This document shows positions 1 to 8,838 of a DNA stretch of 64,000 nt, in pieces (the first letter of the stretch is position 1; every line of letters begins with the position of its first letter). Location: the NCBI GenBank assembly GCA_040080835.1, contig JBEBHP010000017.1, positions 1 to 64,000 on the forward strand, read 5' to 3'. The translations under genes and the position numbers were made by a program. Origin of the DNA: SZUA-430 sp040080835 (GTDB lineage: Bacteria > Pseudomonadota > Alphaproteobacteria > Micropepsales > Micropepsaceae). A model generated the notes under the pieces. The model searched no databases and was not told the DNA's origin. It saw only the letters and a program-made list of their open reading frames with translations.

Positions 1-1448
1 CCACGACGAGTGTGAGTGAAGGCGTCGGCACGGTGACGTTCACCGTGACACGCTCGGGGGGATCACCCGCCGAGACCATCTTTGCCTCGACGACGACGGC
101 CGAGGGCTTTGCCAACAGCAGCGACTTCACTGCGATCGCCGACCAGGCGGTCACGTTCGCTGCGGGTGAACTGACCAAGACGGTGACCGTTGCCATCACC
201 AACGACAGCGTGTTCGAGAGCAGCGAGACCTTTGGCCTGGTCGTCCAGCGCAACACCACGGATCCAGATGCCACGTTCCTCTCGAAGTCGACCTTCACCA
301 TCCAGGATAATGATCCGCAGCCCACAACGTACTCCCTGTCGCCAGTCACGACGAGTGTGAGCGAAGGCGCAGGCACGGTGACCTTCACCGTGACGCGATC
401 CGGGGGCTCACCAGCCGAGACCCTCTTTGCGTCCACGACCATGACGGAGGGTTTTGCCAACAGTGCAGACTTCACGGCACTGGCCGATCAGGCGATCGCC
501 TTTGCAGCGGGCGAACTCACCAAGACGGTGACCGTTGCCATCACCAATGACACCGTGGTTGAAAGCAACGAGAGCTTCGGCCTGGTCGTTCAACGCAACA
601 ACACCGATCCCGACGCCACGTTCCTCGCCAAGTCGGCGTTCACGATCCTGGACAACGACTCCACCGGAGCAGACACGACGGCCCCGCTGCTCTCAAGTAC
701 AACCCCGGCGGACGAAGACATAGATGTCAGCATCAACGCGAACATTGTCCTGACCTTCAATGAGGCGGTGAAGGCTGGTACCGGCGATATCAGGATCGTC
801 AATCTTGCCGACAGGACCGTGATCGCTATTTCGGTCACCGATACCAGTCAGGTCACGTTCTCCGGCAACACAGTCACAATAAACCCGTTCGCAATCCTGC
901 TTACCAACACCGATTACGAGGTTCGCATTGCCACTGCCGGCACCATCAAGGATATTGCCGGCAACAACTTCGCCGCGCTATCGAATCCCATCAACTTCTC
1001 GACTGGAGACTTCGTCTTTTCGTCGGCCTTGTCAGTTTTGGGACCGACAATTGACACGAGCGGCAGCGACGTATTGATCGGAACCTTCGGTAACGACACC
1101 ATGCTGGGAGGTGCCGGCATCGACACGTTTGTCTGGTCAACAACCGACGGAAGCGGCGACGGCATCGGCACGGACAGCATCGACGCCACGGCTGGCGAAC
1201 GGCTCGACTTCGACATGTCAATCCTGCAGACGCTGAAGCTTTCAAACGGAAGTGCGCTTGCAAATGGAAGCCAGATACTCGGCGGCCCGCTGCACGGTGG
1301 CGCTGAACCGTCACTGGCGCTGACGGATCCGGGCACACTCGCCTTTGACTGGAACGGTGACGGCATTGCGGACCTGACGATAAAATTTGCGACGGCGCCC
1401 GTTTCGCTGACCTATGACGCCCTGCATGGGGATATTCTGGTTGGCTAG
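1..1448 (+). CDS. Calx-beta / Ig-like / RTX type I-secreted protein, 3' part
   Basis: The reading frame is open from base 3, so the gene begins before the window. The visible 481 residues hold two Calx-beta repeats (each with SVSEG.GTVTFTVTRSGG and ending in DND), then a bacterial Ig-like region opening with DTTAPLLSSTTPADEDIDV. A C-terminal RTX-like nonapeptide motif follows (VLIGTFGNDTMLGGAGID near base 1075), with an acidic tail typical of type I secretion targets. The two Calx-beta units repeat with a 345-bp period at DNA level. It is probably a large secreted or surface adhesin-like protein exported by an ABC/HlyD/TolC system that is not in the window. The GTG at base 12 is internal, since the same codon recurs in the second repeat. 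Confidence 0.85.
   Translation, partial: TTSVSEGVGTVTFTVTRSGGSPAETIFASTTTAEGFANSSDFTAIADQAVTFAAGELTKTVTVAITNDSVFESSETFGLVVQRNTTDPDATFLSKSTFTIQDNDPQPTTYSLSPVTTSVSEGAGTVTFTVTRSGGSPAETLFASTTMTEGFANSADFTALADQAIAFAAGELTKTVTVAITNDTVVESNESFGLVVQRNNTDPDATFLAKSAFTILDNDSTGADTTAPLLSSTTPADEDIDVSINANIVLTFNEAVKAGTGDIRIVNLADRTVIAISVTDTSQVTFSGNTVTINPFAILLTNTDYEVRIATAGTIKDIAGNNFAALSNPINFSTGDFVFSSALSVLGPTIDTSGSDVLIGTFGNDTMLGGAGIDTFVWSTTDGSGDGIGTDSIDATAGERLDFDMSILQTLKLSNGSALANGSQILGGPLHGGAEPSLALTDPGTLAFDWNGDGIADLTIKFATAPVSLTYDALHGDILVG
2..690 (+). repeat. Tandem 345-bp Calx-beta coding repeat
   Basis: The stretch starting CACGACGAGTGTGAG at base 2 recurs at base 347, and the homology continues to the end of each unit (about bases 310 and 655). 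The copies differ mostly at third codon positions, which suggests duplication followed by selection on the protein. Further copies may lie upstream of the window. Confidence 0.75.
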
Positions 1449-1481
1449 GCCCTTTGAGACACATGAGGACCAGGGAGTACG

Positions 1482-2006
1482 ATGAAGAAGTTCAGCCCGA
1501 TCATTCTGGGCGGCCTTGCCGCCGGCATCCTCGACATTGTCTACGCGTTTGTCGTGTACGGGCCGTTGAGCCTCAAGATGTCTCCGGTTGACGTTCTCCA
1601 CTCTGTTGCGGCCGGATGGATTGGCCGTGAGGCGGCGAATGCCGGTGGCGATGGCACAGCCCTGCTTGGACTGGCGACGCATTTCATGATTGCGACTTTG
1701 TTCGCGGCGACCTTTGTGGAGGCCGCGAACAGGTTTCCAGCCCTGACAGCGCGCCCGGTGCAATGGGGCGTGATCTATGGCCTGGGGCTTTATGTGCTGA
1801 TGAACTATGTTGTCGTGCCGCTTTCAGCCGCGCACGCATCGCAGCACTTCGCAGCCGACCTCAACGAGGTGGCCTCACGGCTTCAGGCCGCATTCAGCGC
1901 ACCGCGACCGAAGGATCCCCTGATGCTGGCTGGCACGGTCTTCACGCATACGATCTTCGTTGGCGTGCCCATCGCGCTTATCACGCGGCGGTTCGCAAGA
2001 GGATAA
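1482..2006 (+). CDS. Small polytopic membrane protein, unknown function
   Basis: The 174-residue protein has about four hydrophobic segments (residues 6-28, 62-82, 95-118 and 148-168). The first is a glycine-rich helix, GGLAAGILDIVYAFVVYGPL, and the middle carries a long loop with HASQHFAADLNEVASRLQAAF. An AGGGAG-like site lies upstream (CAGGGAG at 1471) with good spacing to the ATG. It starts 33 bases after the RTX gene but nothing links the two. The fold resembles small uncharacterised inner-membrane proteins of the DUF1440/YagU kind only loosely, so no function is assigned. Confidence 0.7.
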   Translation: MKKFSPIILGGLAAGILDIVYAFVVYGPLSLKMSPVDVLHSVAAGWIGREAANAGGDGTALLGLATHFMIATLFAATFVEAANRFPALTARPVQWGVIYGLGLYVLMNYVVVPLSAAHASQHFAADLNEVASRLQAAFSAPRPKDPLMLAGTVFTHTIFVGVPIALITRRFARG

Positions 2007-2061
2007 GGCCGCGCAGATTGTGCAGATACCGATCGCGGCGATATGAGCGGGGAGCAGTTCA

Positions 2062-2484
2062 ATGACCATCGAGCATTCCAGTCTGACCGGCGGATGCCTA
2101 TGCCGTGCGGTTCGCTATGTTGCGAAGGAAAAGCCCATCACGGTCCGGCATTGCTGGTGCCGCGACTGCCAGTACTGGGCTGCGGGTTCGTCCACGGTGA
2201 ACGCTGTCTTTCCGGCGGGTGCTGTCAGCATGACTGGCGAGCTTGCCGAGTACCGAAGCATGGCGGATTCGGGCAACCAGATGATCCGGAAGTTCTGTCC
2301 GTCCTGCGGAACGCCGGTCGCCAGCGCTTCGGAAGCAAGGCCGCATCTCGTCATCCTGCGCGTTGGTACTCTGGACGATCCGTCAGCGGTGAAGCCGGTG
2401 GCCACGATCTGGAGATCAAGAGCGCCGACGTGGGCTTGTGTGAATGGGTCGATACCTGCCCATGACAAGGGGGCGCCGGGGTGA
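2062..2484 (+). CDS. GFA/CENP-V family zinc-binding protein
   Basis: This 140-residue protein belongs to the family named after glutathione-dependent formaldehyde-activating enzyme. All expected zinc cysteines are visible: GGCLCRAVRY near residue 11, HCWCRDC near residue 30 and FCPSCGTP near residue 75, followed by the family signature HLVILRVGTLDDPS. Members are small Zn proteins, some reported to act on S-hydroxymethylglutathione, but most are uncharacterised, so the enzymatic role here is open. A decayed second copy of the family lies at 3729-4081, downstream of the ompA-like gene. Confidence 0.85.
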   Translation: MTIEHSSLTGGCLCRAVRYVAKEKPITVRHCWCRDCQYWAAGSSTVNAVFPAGAVSMTGELAEYRSMADSGNQMIRKFCPSCGTPVASASEARPHLVILRVGTLDDPSAVKPVATIWRSRAPTWACVNGSIPAHDKGAPG

Positions 2485-2590
2485 CGGCGTAGCAAAAAGG
2501 CAAGCCCCAGCCGGACGATGAATTCCATATTGGCAAACAAAAGGGCGGAGATTTGCGTCTCCGCCCTGTGTCATTGGATACAGCAGAACT

Positions 2591-3619
2591 TTATTGCAGG
2601 TCGATCGTCGCGCGACGGTTCTGCGGTTCCTTTACGCTGTCACCGGTTTGAACCATCAACTCGGTCTCTCCGCGTCCGGAAGTCGAGATCGCACCTTCAG
2701 CCACGCCCTTGCCGACGAGGTTGGATTTAGCGGCGCCCGCACGGCACTCGGAAAGCTTTTGATTGTAGGCGTTCGAGCCCGACGTGTCGGTATGTCCAAC
2801 AATACGCACCGAAGCACCCCCGCCAGACCTGGCGGCTGATGCAGCTTCGCCCAGCACTGCATCAGCTTCTGCAGTGATGTTGCACTTGTTGAAGCCGAAG
2901 AAAATGATGAACTGTCTTGGTTGTGGTGGCGGCATAGGTGCCGACGGCGGTGGCAGTGGAGGAGCAGGTTCCTCGTCGGCGTGCAGATCGTAGCGCAAGC
3001 CTATCATTGCCGCGTGTTTCTTCACTTCGAACGAGTAGTTTTCCGCCGGGAAGGCCGTGATATCAAATTCCGGATCGTCAGCCATCAGATAGTGATAGTC
3101 CAGATACAGTTCCAGGCGATTGGTCACGGCGAAGCTTACCTGGGCGATCAATTGACCGGCCAGGACGTAGTCGTCCTCGTGAGAAGGATGGAATGGTGAT
3201 TCATAGGACATGGCGTCTCCGCCGATACCCGCACCAACAGAGAACGTCAATTTCGGGGACAGTGGAATATCGTAATAGGCATTCAGCATTTGGCTGAACT
3301 CGGTCAATTTTGACCCGCCAGCAGGAGAGCCCACCTGGCCTCCTTCGTTGTCACGATATGCCAACTCCAATTCCATGCGCCAATGGCTGGGCCAGCGATA
3401 TCCGACAGTCCCGGCGCCGATCCAGCCCGAATCCCATTCCTGGTCGAATTCGAGATGGCTGCCACCCACAAAATTGTGCGTCACGTCGCCATCGTCAACC
3501 CAGCTGCCGCCACCTGCTATACCCACATACCAGCCATTCGGACGGGCCGATGCAGGAGCGGCAAACAATACTGCTGTCAATGACGCCGCAGCGCCCAGCA
3601 AAAGTGCTCTCATTTTCAT
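2591..3619 (-). CDS. OmpA family outer-membrane protein
   Basis: The 342-residue product has a signal peptide (residues 1-25, cleavage after PASA) and an eight-stranded OmpA-like barrel region (about 26-215) with alternating aromatic patterns such as GWYVGIAGGGSW. A proline-rich hinge (PPLPPPSAPMPPPQP) follows, then a C-terminal OmpA domain that binds peptidoglycan, with the diagnostic IVGHTDTSGSNAYNQKLSECRA and NRRATI. It should link the outer membrane to the cell wall. The ATG at 3619 is preferred because a GGGGGA Shine-Dalgarno sequence sits just upstream; an ATG two codons later is also possible. Confidence 0.92.
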   Translation of the reverse strand: MKMRALLLGAAASLTAVLFAAPASARPNGWYVGIAGGGSWVDDGDVTHNFVGGSHLEFDQEWDSGWIGAGTVGYRWPSHWRMELELAYRDNEGGQVGSPAGGSKLTEFSQMLNAYYDIPLSPKLTFSVGAGIGGDAMSYESPFHPSHEDDYVLAGQLIAQVSFAVTNRLELYLDYHYLMADDPEFDITAFPAENYSFEVKKHAAMIGLRYDLHADEEPAPPLPPPSAPMPPPQPRQFIIFFGFNKCNITAEADAVLGEAASAARSGGGASVRIVGHTDTSGSNAYNQKLSECRAGAAKSNLVGKGVAEGAISTSGRGETELMVQTGDSVKEPQNRRATIDLQ

Positions 3620-3728
3620 GATGTCCCCCAAATTTGAACTTTCAAAGCCAAATCGAAATCGTGCCCCAGCGCCATTTCAATCCAAATATTATTGAGCGAG
3701 ACGCACCGCTTCTCAATCATCAGGACAA

Positions 3729-4081
3729 TGCGACCAGAGCAACCCGGGCGCAAGCGCCTTCTCGTGACGGAATTTTTGGGGGAATTCGGCGAGTTCAGGC
3801 GCATTGCGACCGCTGGAACTCAGTGCACAATCTACACGTTTGTCCTGTTGTTGGTTCGGGAAAGCGGTTTCCCTCGAGCGTTTCCGAGTCCGGCAGCAGC
3901 AAGGCTGCATCTCATCGTGCTGCGCGTTGGAACGCCGGGTGAAGACTTTGAAAGCCAGATAGCTATCGAGTTCATCTGTTCGGTATGGACCAAAGAGCCA
4001 AACAGATTCGGGATCGACCCAACCTGTCACACTCCGGGATTCGACATCTGGTCATCCTGCTTGCCATGCGGCACGAAGTGA
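3729..4081 (+). pseudogene. Decayed GFA-family gene with frameshifts
   Basis: Pieces of a GFA protein can be read in order across three frames. A possible CDQSNPGASAFS (from 3729) resembles the CxxCQRxSGSAFS element. GEFGEFRRIATAGTQ (from 3779) aligns with GELAEYRSMADSGNQ of the intact gene at 2062. The frame then slips at about 3841, giving CPVVGSGKRFPSSVSES, which matches the CPxCGTPV element with the second Cys changed. It slips back near 3890 to give ARLHLIVLRVGTPGEDFES and SVWTKEPNRFGIDP, matching the family C-terminus. Zinc ligands are lost. It is probably a relic of a paralogue or horizontally acquired copy. Confidence 0.65.
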
Positions 4082-4199
4082 CGCGTTGCAATGCGTCCGG
4101 GATGACTTGCGGAGGTTGGGAAACGAAGAAATGGGTTCAGGCACTACAGTGCAAAAGGGGACATGATGATCCTCGGCCATGCCCGCCCGCTTCCACTCC

Positions 4200-4859
4200 T
4201 CACCCCAGCAGGTACTTCACCTTCTCGCCCTCGACCGCGATTTTTCCGCGGGCCTTGAGTTCGTGAATGATCGCCTCGATTTCGGCGCTGGTCGGGTTGC
4301 TGGCGCGGAAGTGGGACTTGATGACACCGGCCAGCGACTGCAGGCTTGCGGGCCGGGCGCGTTTGCGCTTTTCCAGATTTTCGATCATCTCGTCCACGCG
4401 ATCCGGCACCTTTGGCTTTGGCGCCGGTGCTGCCCTGGGCGCCCGCTTCGCAGCCTGTCGATGCGTCGGCGCTGCCTTCGCGTGCGGTGCGCGCACAGAG
4501 GGAACATCCGTGATGGCGCTCCAGCGGTAGCATTCAATCCTGGCCTTCTCCAGATGAGCGATCAGGGGATCGAAGCCGGTGTCTTTCGAGATGATGTGAA
4601 AGGCGCTGCCGGGAGATTCCACCGACAGCCGCCCGATGTAGTAGGCAATGTGAAAGTCGAGCGCGTTCTTGCCGTTACCATCTATGCGGATGATGTCGTA
4701 ATGCACCCCCGACTGCTTCAGCGCCTGCACGACATCGATCTCCATGCTGCGCTGCCTGGCGCCAACGAGGAAGATGATCGAGAACGCGGAGGCGTCGAGC
4801 GTGCCAATCGAACTGGGCTGCACATTTTCAAAGTCAACGAGAATGTATGAGGGTTTCAT
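4200..4859 (-). CDS. PIN-domain protein with C-terminal winged-helix-like domain
   Basis: The 219-residue protein opens with YILVDFENVQPSS, the acidic first strand of PIN_12/NYN-type nuclease folds, and continues with DVVQALKQSG and HIISKDTGFDPLI, supplying further acidic residues (about 1-115). A basic Ala/Pro-rich linker (about 125-155) joins a helical C-terminal segment (about 160-219) ending in HELKARGKIAVEGEKVKYLL. The N-terminal acidic residues suggest a metal-dependent RNase-like or NYN-like activity. No antitoxin lies next to it, so a VapC-type toxin role is not supported. Confidence 0.75.
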   Translation of the reverse strand: MKPSYILVDFENVQPSSIGTLDASAFSIIFLVGARQRSMEIDVVQALKQSGVHYDIIRIDGNGKNALDFHIAYYIGRLSVESPGSAFHIISKDTGFDPLIAHLEKARIECYRWSAITDVPSVRAPHAKAAPTHRQAAKRAPRAAPAPKPKVPDRVDEMIENLEKRKRARPASLQSLAGVIKSHFRASNPTSAEIEAIIHELKARGKIAVEGEKVKYLLG

Positions 4860-4965
4860 GGGTCACTCTGCCTTCCCTGCGTCGCGCGCTGCAGCAGGTT
4901 AGGGTTCATGCTGCAAGTTCGCAACAAGTTCAGGGCACGGCAGAAGCCGCAGCGCTGGGCGCCCA

Positions 4966-6135
4966 TCACTTCCCGGCTGCGGTTTCCAGCTCGCGCAGCC
5001 ATTTGAGAATGAGCGGCGCTGCCGCCAGCATCGACGGATCGTGTCCGACCGGACCAACATCGACCGCCGTCACGTCTGCACCATGGCCCCTCATCACCTG
5101 TGCTGCCGCCAACGCTTCCTGCGGCACGACGTCGACATCCTTCGAACCAAAGTAAAGGCGAACCGGCGCGGCCGGGGTTACGCCGACCAGGCTGTTCGCG
5201 GCAAAGCTATCCAAAAACCAGTGCGGGCGATCGCTGTCAAATGAATCAAGAAATGCCTGGTTGAACATGGCGCGCGGGTTGGCCGGCAATGCCGCCAGAA
5301 TTTCCTGCGGACTCGCGCCGGCAAACAAGTGGTCGACCAACGTCGCGTATCGAGGCGTGAGCACGCTGTCGAGCGAATGGCCGTAATATGCCGCATGTCC
5401 CCATGCCGCGTAGGCCAGATAAAGCGAATGCGAGGGCGCACCGCCCTTCAGTGCAGCGGGCAGCGACACATGGCGAATATCGTAGGCGCCGGCAACCTGC
5501 GCCGAACCCAGAACCTTGTGGCCAGCGCTTTCCAGTTCCCGCAGTGCCGCGAGGCTCGCCCAGCCGCCTTCGGAAAACCCGGACAAGAACACCGGTGCAC
5601 GCGGAACGCCTTCGATCTGTTCCGCCGCATATATCATGCCGGCGACGGCAGGTCCGATTGCCTCTGCGACATAGTATGGATGGTGTCCCCGAGACTCTCC
5701 GAGGCCCGGATAGTCGGGCACGACCAGCGCATAGCCGTTGCCGGCAAACGCAATCGCCGCGGCGATGCCGGTTCCATCGGGTTGCGAAGGAACGGCGCTG
5801 CGTGTGGTCGTCGTTCCGTGCTGGAAGCTCACCAGTCGCTTAGGCTTGCCATCCCGCGGCAACGCCAAAAGTCCACTCAAGCGTACTGGTTTGCCGCCGG
5901 GGCCCTGCACCGAATAGATCATCCGGTAGCAGTCGACTGCCGTTTCGACCGGGATGCCCTGCACGCCTGACAGGAAAAGCAGGACCCGCGCTTCCAGGGT
6001 CGTAATCGTCTTCAGGGGCGTCAGCTGCACCCCCTCCGGCGCCAGCAGGGGTCGCGGACGCAGTGAAAGGCAATAGACTGCAGTCCCGACGATCAGGATC
6101 AACACAATCAGCGCCAATGCCTTCATCCAGGACAT
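4966..6135 (-). CDS. Secreted alpha/beta-hydrolase lipase
   Basis: The 389-residue protein has an N-terminal hydrophobic anchor or signal (about residues 4-24). Its alpha/beta-hydrolase domain carries the nucleophile elbow GFSEGG (Ser188), an HGTTTTR oxyanion segment, an Asp in FGSKDVDVVP and a late His in GPVGHD. It resembles the secretory lipase (LIP) group, which hydrolyses acylglycerols or esters in the periplasm or outside the cell. The ATG at 6135 places the hydrophobic segment at the N-terminus; upstream in-frame ATGs at 6168 and 6234 are alternatives. It lies about 100 bases from the PIN gene on the same strand. Confidence 0.82.
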   Translation of the reverse strand: MSWMKALALIVLILIVGTAVYCLSLRPRPLLAPEGVQLTPLKTITTLEARVLLFLSGVQGIPVETAVDCYRMIYSVQGPGGKPVRLSGLLALPRDGKPKRLVSFQHGTTTTRSAVPSQPDGTGIAAAIAFAGNGYALVVPDYPGLGESRGHHPYYVAEAIGPAVAGMIYAAEQIEGVPRAPVFLSGFSEGGWASLAALRELESAGHKVLGSAQVAGAYDIRHVSLPAALKGGAPSHSLYLAYAAWGHAAYYGHSLDSVLTPRYATLVDHLFAGASPQEILAALPANPRAMFNQAFLDSFDSDRPHWFLDSFAANSLVGVTPAAPVRLYFGSKDVDVVPQEALAAAQVMRGHGADVTAVDVGPVGHDPSMLAAAPLILKWLRELETAAGK

Positions 6136-6620
6136 GCAGCAAGATCTCACCGTCGATGGCGACTCCATGTGGCCGCGCAACAAACCTAAGCGGGCAATGA
6201 TCCATCGACAAGTGGCAGTGAAGCTATCACCCATTGCAGTGCGACAATATGTTCCTCTTTTGTTCTTGCCTGATCCGGAGCGATTTGGTATGACCTGCGA
6301 AAAAACCTCGGCGGCCAGTGGGCGCTGAAAGCTCGGTGGCGCGCCGGCTGGCTGGCTGTGAATTCTCTGGAGCGCCGCCGGCTGAGAGATGGCAACCCTT
6401 GAGCAAAATTGTCACCTTTTAACCACGCAAAGCGCAATGCGCTGCGAAAAACCGGGGGATGGATATGGTGACAGTGTCACCATTCGAAGTGCGGGGGTTG
6501 AGGTGCTGTTTCCCCCTTCGTCTGCAGCCCATCTTCGCTAACGCTTCGCTGGGCGCAGCCGCTTCCCCCGATGAATCCGGGAGAAGAAAACTACGAGCGA
6601 GCTTCCGCCTGCCTCAGGTT
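6136..6620. other. Intergenic region holding one copy of a dispersed repeat
   Basis: No gene is credible here. The segment carries the upstream region of the lipase gene and, at 6400-6486, an element shared with 26304-26396 (listed separately). The rest, towards the 3' end of the M13 peptidase gene, has no strong hairpin with a T-run that I could see. Confidence 0.5.
6400..6486 (+). repeat. Dispersed intergenic element, copy 1 (TTGTCACC/GGTGACAGTGTCACC)
   Basis: This starts with GAGCAAAATTGTCACCTTTT (6401-6420), has GCGAAAAA in the middle and ends with the 15-base palindrome GGTGACAGTGTCACC at 6467-6481. The copy at 26304 has the same order, orientation and approximate length with a diverged centre. 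The half-site GTCACC occurs three times per element, which fits a binding-site cluster or a miniature repeat. Confidence 0.7.
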
Positions 6621-8660
6621 TTACCAGGGGCGGACGCGGTCTTTCGGCTCGAGGTAGAGCTTGTCGCCTGGCTTCACGCCGAAGGCTTGGTACCAGGCGT
6701 CGACGTTGCGGACGGCGCCGTTGACGCGAGCTTCGGCTGGTGAGTGAACGTTGGAGACCAGCAGGTCGCGCAGGCGCTCTTCGCGGTACTTCGTGCGCCA
6801 CGAGTGGGCGTAAGCGAGAAAGAAACGCTGGTCGCCGCTGAGGCCTTCGATCACCGGCGCGTGCTTTCCATTCAGCGCGAGCTTGTAGGCGTCATACGCG
6901 ATCAGCAGCCCTGCGAGATCGGCGATGTTCTCACCCAGGGTCTGCTGACCCTTGATGTGATAGCCCTTCAGCGGCTCGTAGGTGTCGTACTGCCTGACAA
7001 GCTTCTGGGCCTCGACCGTATAGCGGGCGGCGTCTTCCTTCGTCCACCAGTCGCGCAGCACGCCCTTCGAGTCGGACTTGCGGCCCTGGTCATCGAAGCC
7101 ATGGCTCATCTCGTGGCCGATCGTGGCGCCGATCTCGCCATAGTTCGATGCGAGGTCAGCGTTCGGGTCAAAGTAAGGTGCCTGCAGGATGCCGGCCGGG
7201 AAGACGATCTCGTTGCGCTGGGCCCAGTAATACGCGTTGTTCTCCTGTGGAACCATCAACCACTCGTGCGCATAAATGGGCTTGCCGAGCTTGCCGACGT
7301 TGTATTCCCAGTCCCACTGGTTGGCGCGCAGCACATTGCCGAACAGGTCTGCGCGATCGATTTTCAGGTTCGCGTAGTCCTTCCACTGATCGGGATATCC
7401 GATCTTGGCGTTGAACGCCGCGAGCTTGGCCTGTGCTTCCTTGCTGGTCGATGCGCTCATCCATGCGGCCTTGTCGATCAGGGCGCCAAGCGACGAGCGG
7501 AAGTAGCCCATCATCTTGACGACATCGGCCTTGGCTGATGCGGGGAAGTATTGGGATACGTAGAGCTGACCCAGGGGCTCACCCATGCTGCCTGAGAGCA
7601 GGTCCATGCCGCGGCGCCAGCGTTCCTGCTGGGTCTTCTGGCCGCGCACGATCTTGCCGTAGAATGCAAAGCGCTCGTCATCGAAGGCCTTGGGCAGGAA
7701 CTGCGCTGCCGTGACAAGCGTGTGGTACCTGAGGTAGGCCTTCCATTGCTCGAGCGGCGCCTTGTCGATCAGTCTGGACATAGCGTTGAGCGTGTCGGGC
7801 TGACCCACGAGGAATTCCGACTGGCCGTCGATGCCTGCGGGCTTGAGAATGAGGTTCCAGTTGTAGCCTTTGCCGAGAGCGTCGAGCTGCTTGCGAGTCC
7901 AGAGATTGTAGGTCAGCTCATCGTCGCGGGCCTTCTCGACCGGCCAGTGGGCTTTCGCCACTTCGGTTTCAAGCGCCAGCACCCAACCCGCCTGCTCGGC
8001 CGCGTTCTTTACGCCTGCAAGCTTGAGCATGCGCTCGACATGGGTGCGAAACTGCTGGAGCAGGGTTTTGAATTCGGGCGTGTCCTTGATGTAATAGTCG
8101 CGGTCCGAAAAGCTAAGGCCCGACTGCCAGAAGCGGAACAGGTAGCGGTTGGGTTTCTTCGCATCGATGTCGACATAGCCGCCGACGGGAGTCTCAATGC
8201 CGAGGTGCATCGCATTACCCAAATGCATCGCGAGCTCGGCGCGGGTGTTCATGTTGTCATAGGCGTCGAGGTAGGATTTTACCGGGGCCAGACCCTTGGC
8301 GTTGATTGCCGCCTCGTCCATGTAGCTTGCGAAGAAGTCGCCGATGCGCTGCTGCACGGAGCCGGGTGCCGCCTTCGCGGCTGCTGCCTGTTCGACGAGC
8401 TTGCGCAAGCGGGGCTTCAGCGTGTTATCGATCGTGAGGTCGATGCCGGTGAATGTGCGGTCGTCCGGGATTTTGGCGTTCTTCAGCCACGTGCCGACGG
8501 TGTAGCGGAAGAAATCGTCGCCCGGTTTGACAGCGCGGTCCATGCCCGCCTCGTCCAGTCCCCATGAACCATATTCTGGTTTGCCGGAGCCCGCATTGAG
8601 GCTCCCGATTGTCCCCAAGGAAATCAAGACTGCCGTAACGGCCAGTGACGAGATACGCAT
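6621..8660 (-). CDS. M13 family zinc endopeptidase (PepO-like)
   Basis: The 679-residue product has a signal peptide at the N-terminus and the full M13/neprilysin layout. The core carries NAYYWAQRNEIVFPAG, the zinc site HEMSH within IGHEMSHGFDDQG, the third-ligand motif GENIADLAG, and a family ending RVNGAVRNVDAWYQAF..PGDKLYL. These secreted peptidases cleave short peptides in the periplasm. The length is normal. The ATG at 8660 is chosen because AGGAG lies eight bases upstream and the signal peptide starts at once; a longer upstream frame lacks one. Confidence 0.93.
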   Translation of the reverse strand: MRISSLAVTAVLISLGTIGSLNAGSGKPEYGSWGLDEAGMDRAVKPGDDFFRYTVGTWLKNAKIPDDRTFTGIDLTIDNTLKPRLRKLVEQAAAAKAAPGSVQQRIGDFFASYMDEAAINAKGLAPVKSYLDAYDNMNTRAELAMHLGNAMHLGIETPVGGYVDIDAKKPNRYLFRFWQSGLSFSDRDYYIKDTPEFKTLLQQFRTHVERMLKLAGVKNAAEQAGWVLALETEVAKAHWPVEKARDDELTYNLWTRKQLDALGKGYNWNLILKPAGIDGQSEFLVGQPDTLNAMSRLIDKAPLEQWKAYLRYHTLVTAAQFLPKAFDDERFAFYGKIVRGQKTQQERWRRGMDLLSGSMGEPLGQLYVSQYFPASAKADVVKMMGYFRSSLGALIDKAAWMSASTSKEAQAKLAAFNAKIGYPDQWKDYANLKIDRADLFGNVLRANQWDWEYNVGKLGKPIYAHEWLMVPQENNAYYWAQRNEIVFPAGILQAPYFDPNADLASNYGEIGATIGHEMSHGFDDQGRKSDSKGVLRDWWTKEDAARYTVEAQKLVRQYDTYEPLKGYHIKGQQTLGENIADLAGLLIAYDAYKLALNGKHAPVIEGLSGDQRFFLAYAHSWRTKYREERLRDLLVSNVHSPAEARVNGAVRNVDAWYQAFGVKPGDKLYLEPKDRVRPW

Positions 8661-8838
8661 TTCATGCTCCTGCAGTGCATTCAGCTTTGGCCGGGGCAAT
8701 ATCCCCACATTCGGGCCAAAGCAACAGCCGTTTGGCGGTCACGTTTCGTTGAGAGGACGGGAGAGGTCGGCTTGCACAGAGGCCTTGGACCCCATAGGGT
8801 TTGTTCAAGCGATATTTCACAACCTGTCAGGGAATCCT

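Noticed and set aside
12..14. GTG at base 12 as the start of the first gene
   Set aside because: The same GTG AGT GAA recurs in frame inside the second repeat; the frame is open to base 3, so the gene enters from outside.
4200..4859. VapC-type toxin
   Set aside because: No antitoxin gene lies next to it and the protein is longer with an extra C-terminal domain.
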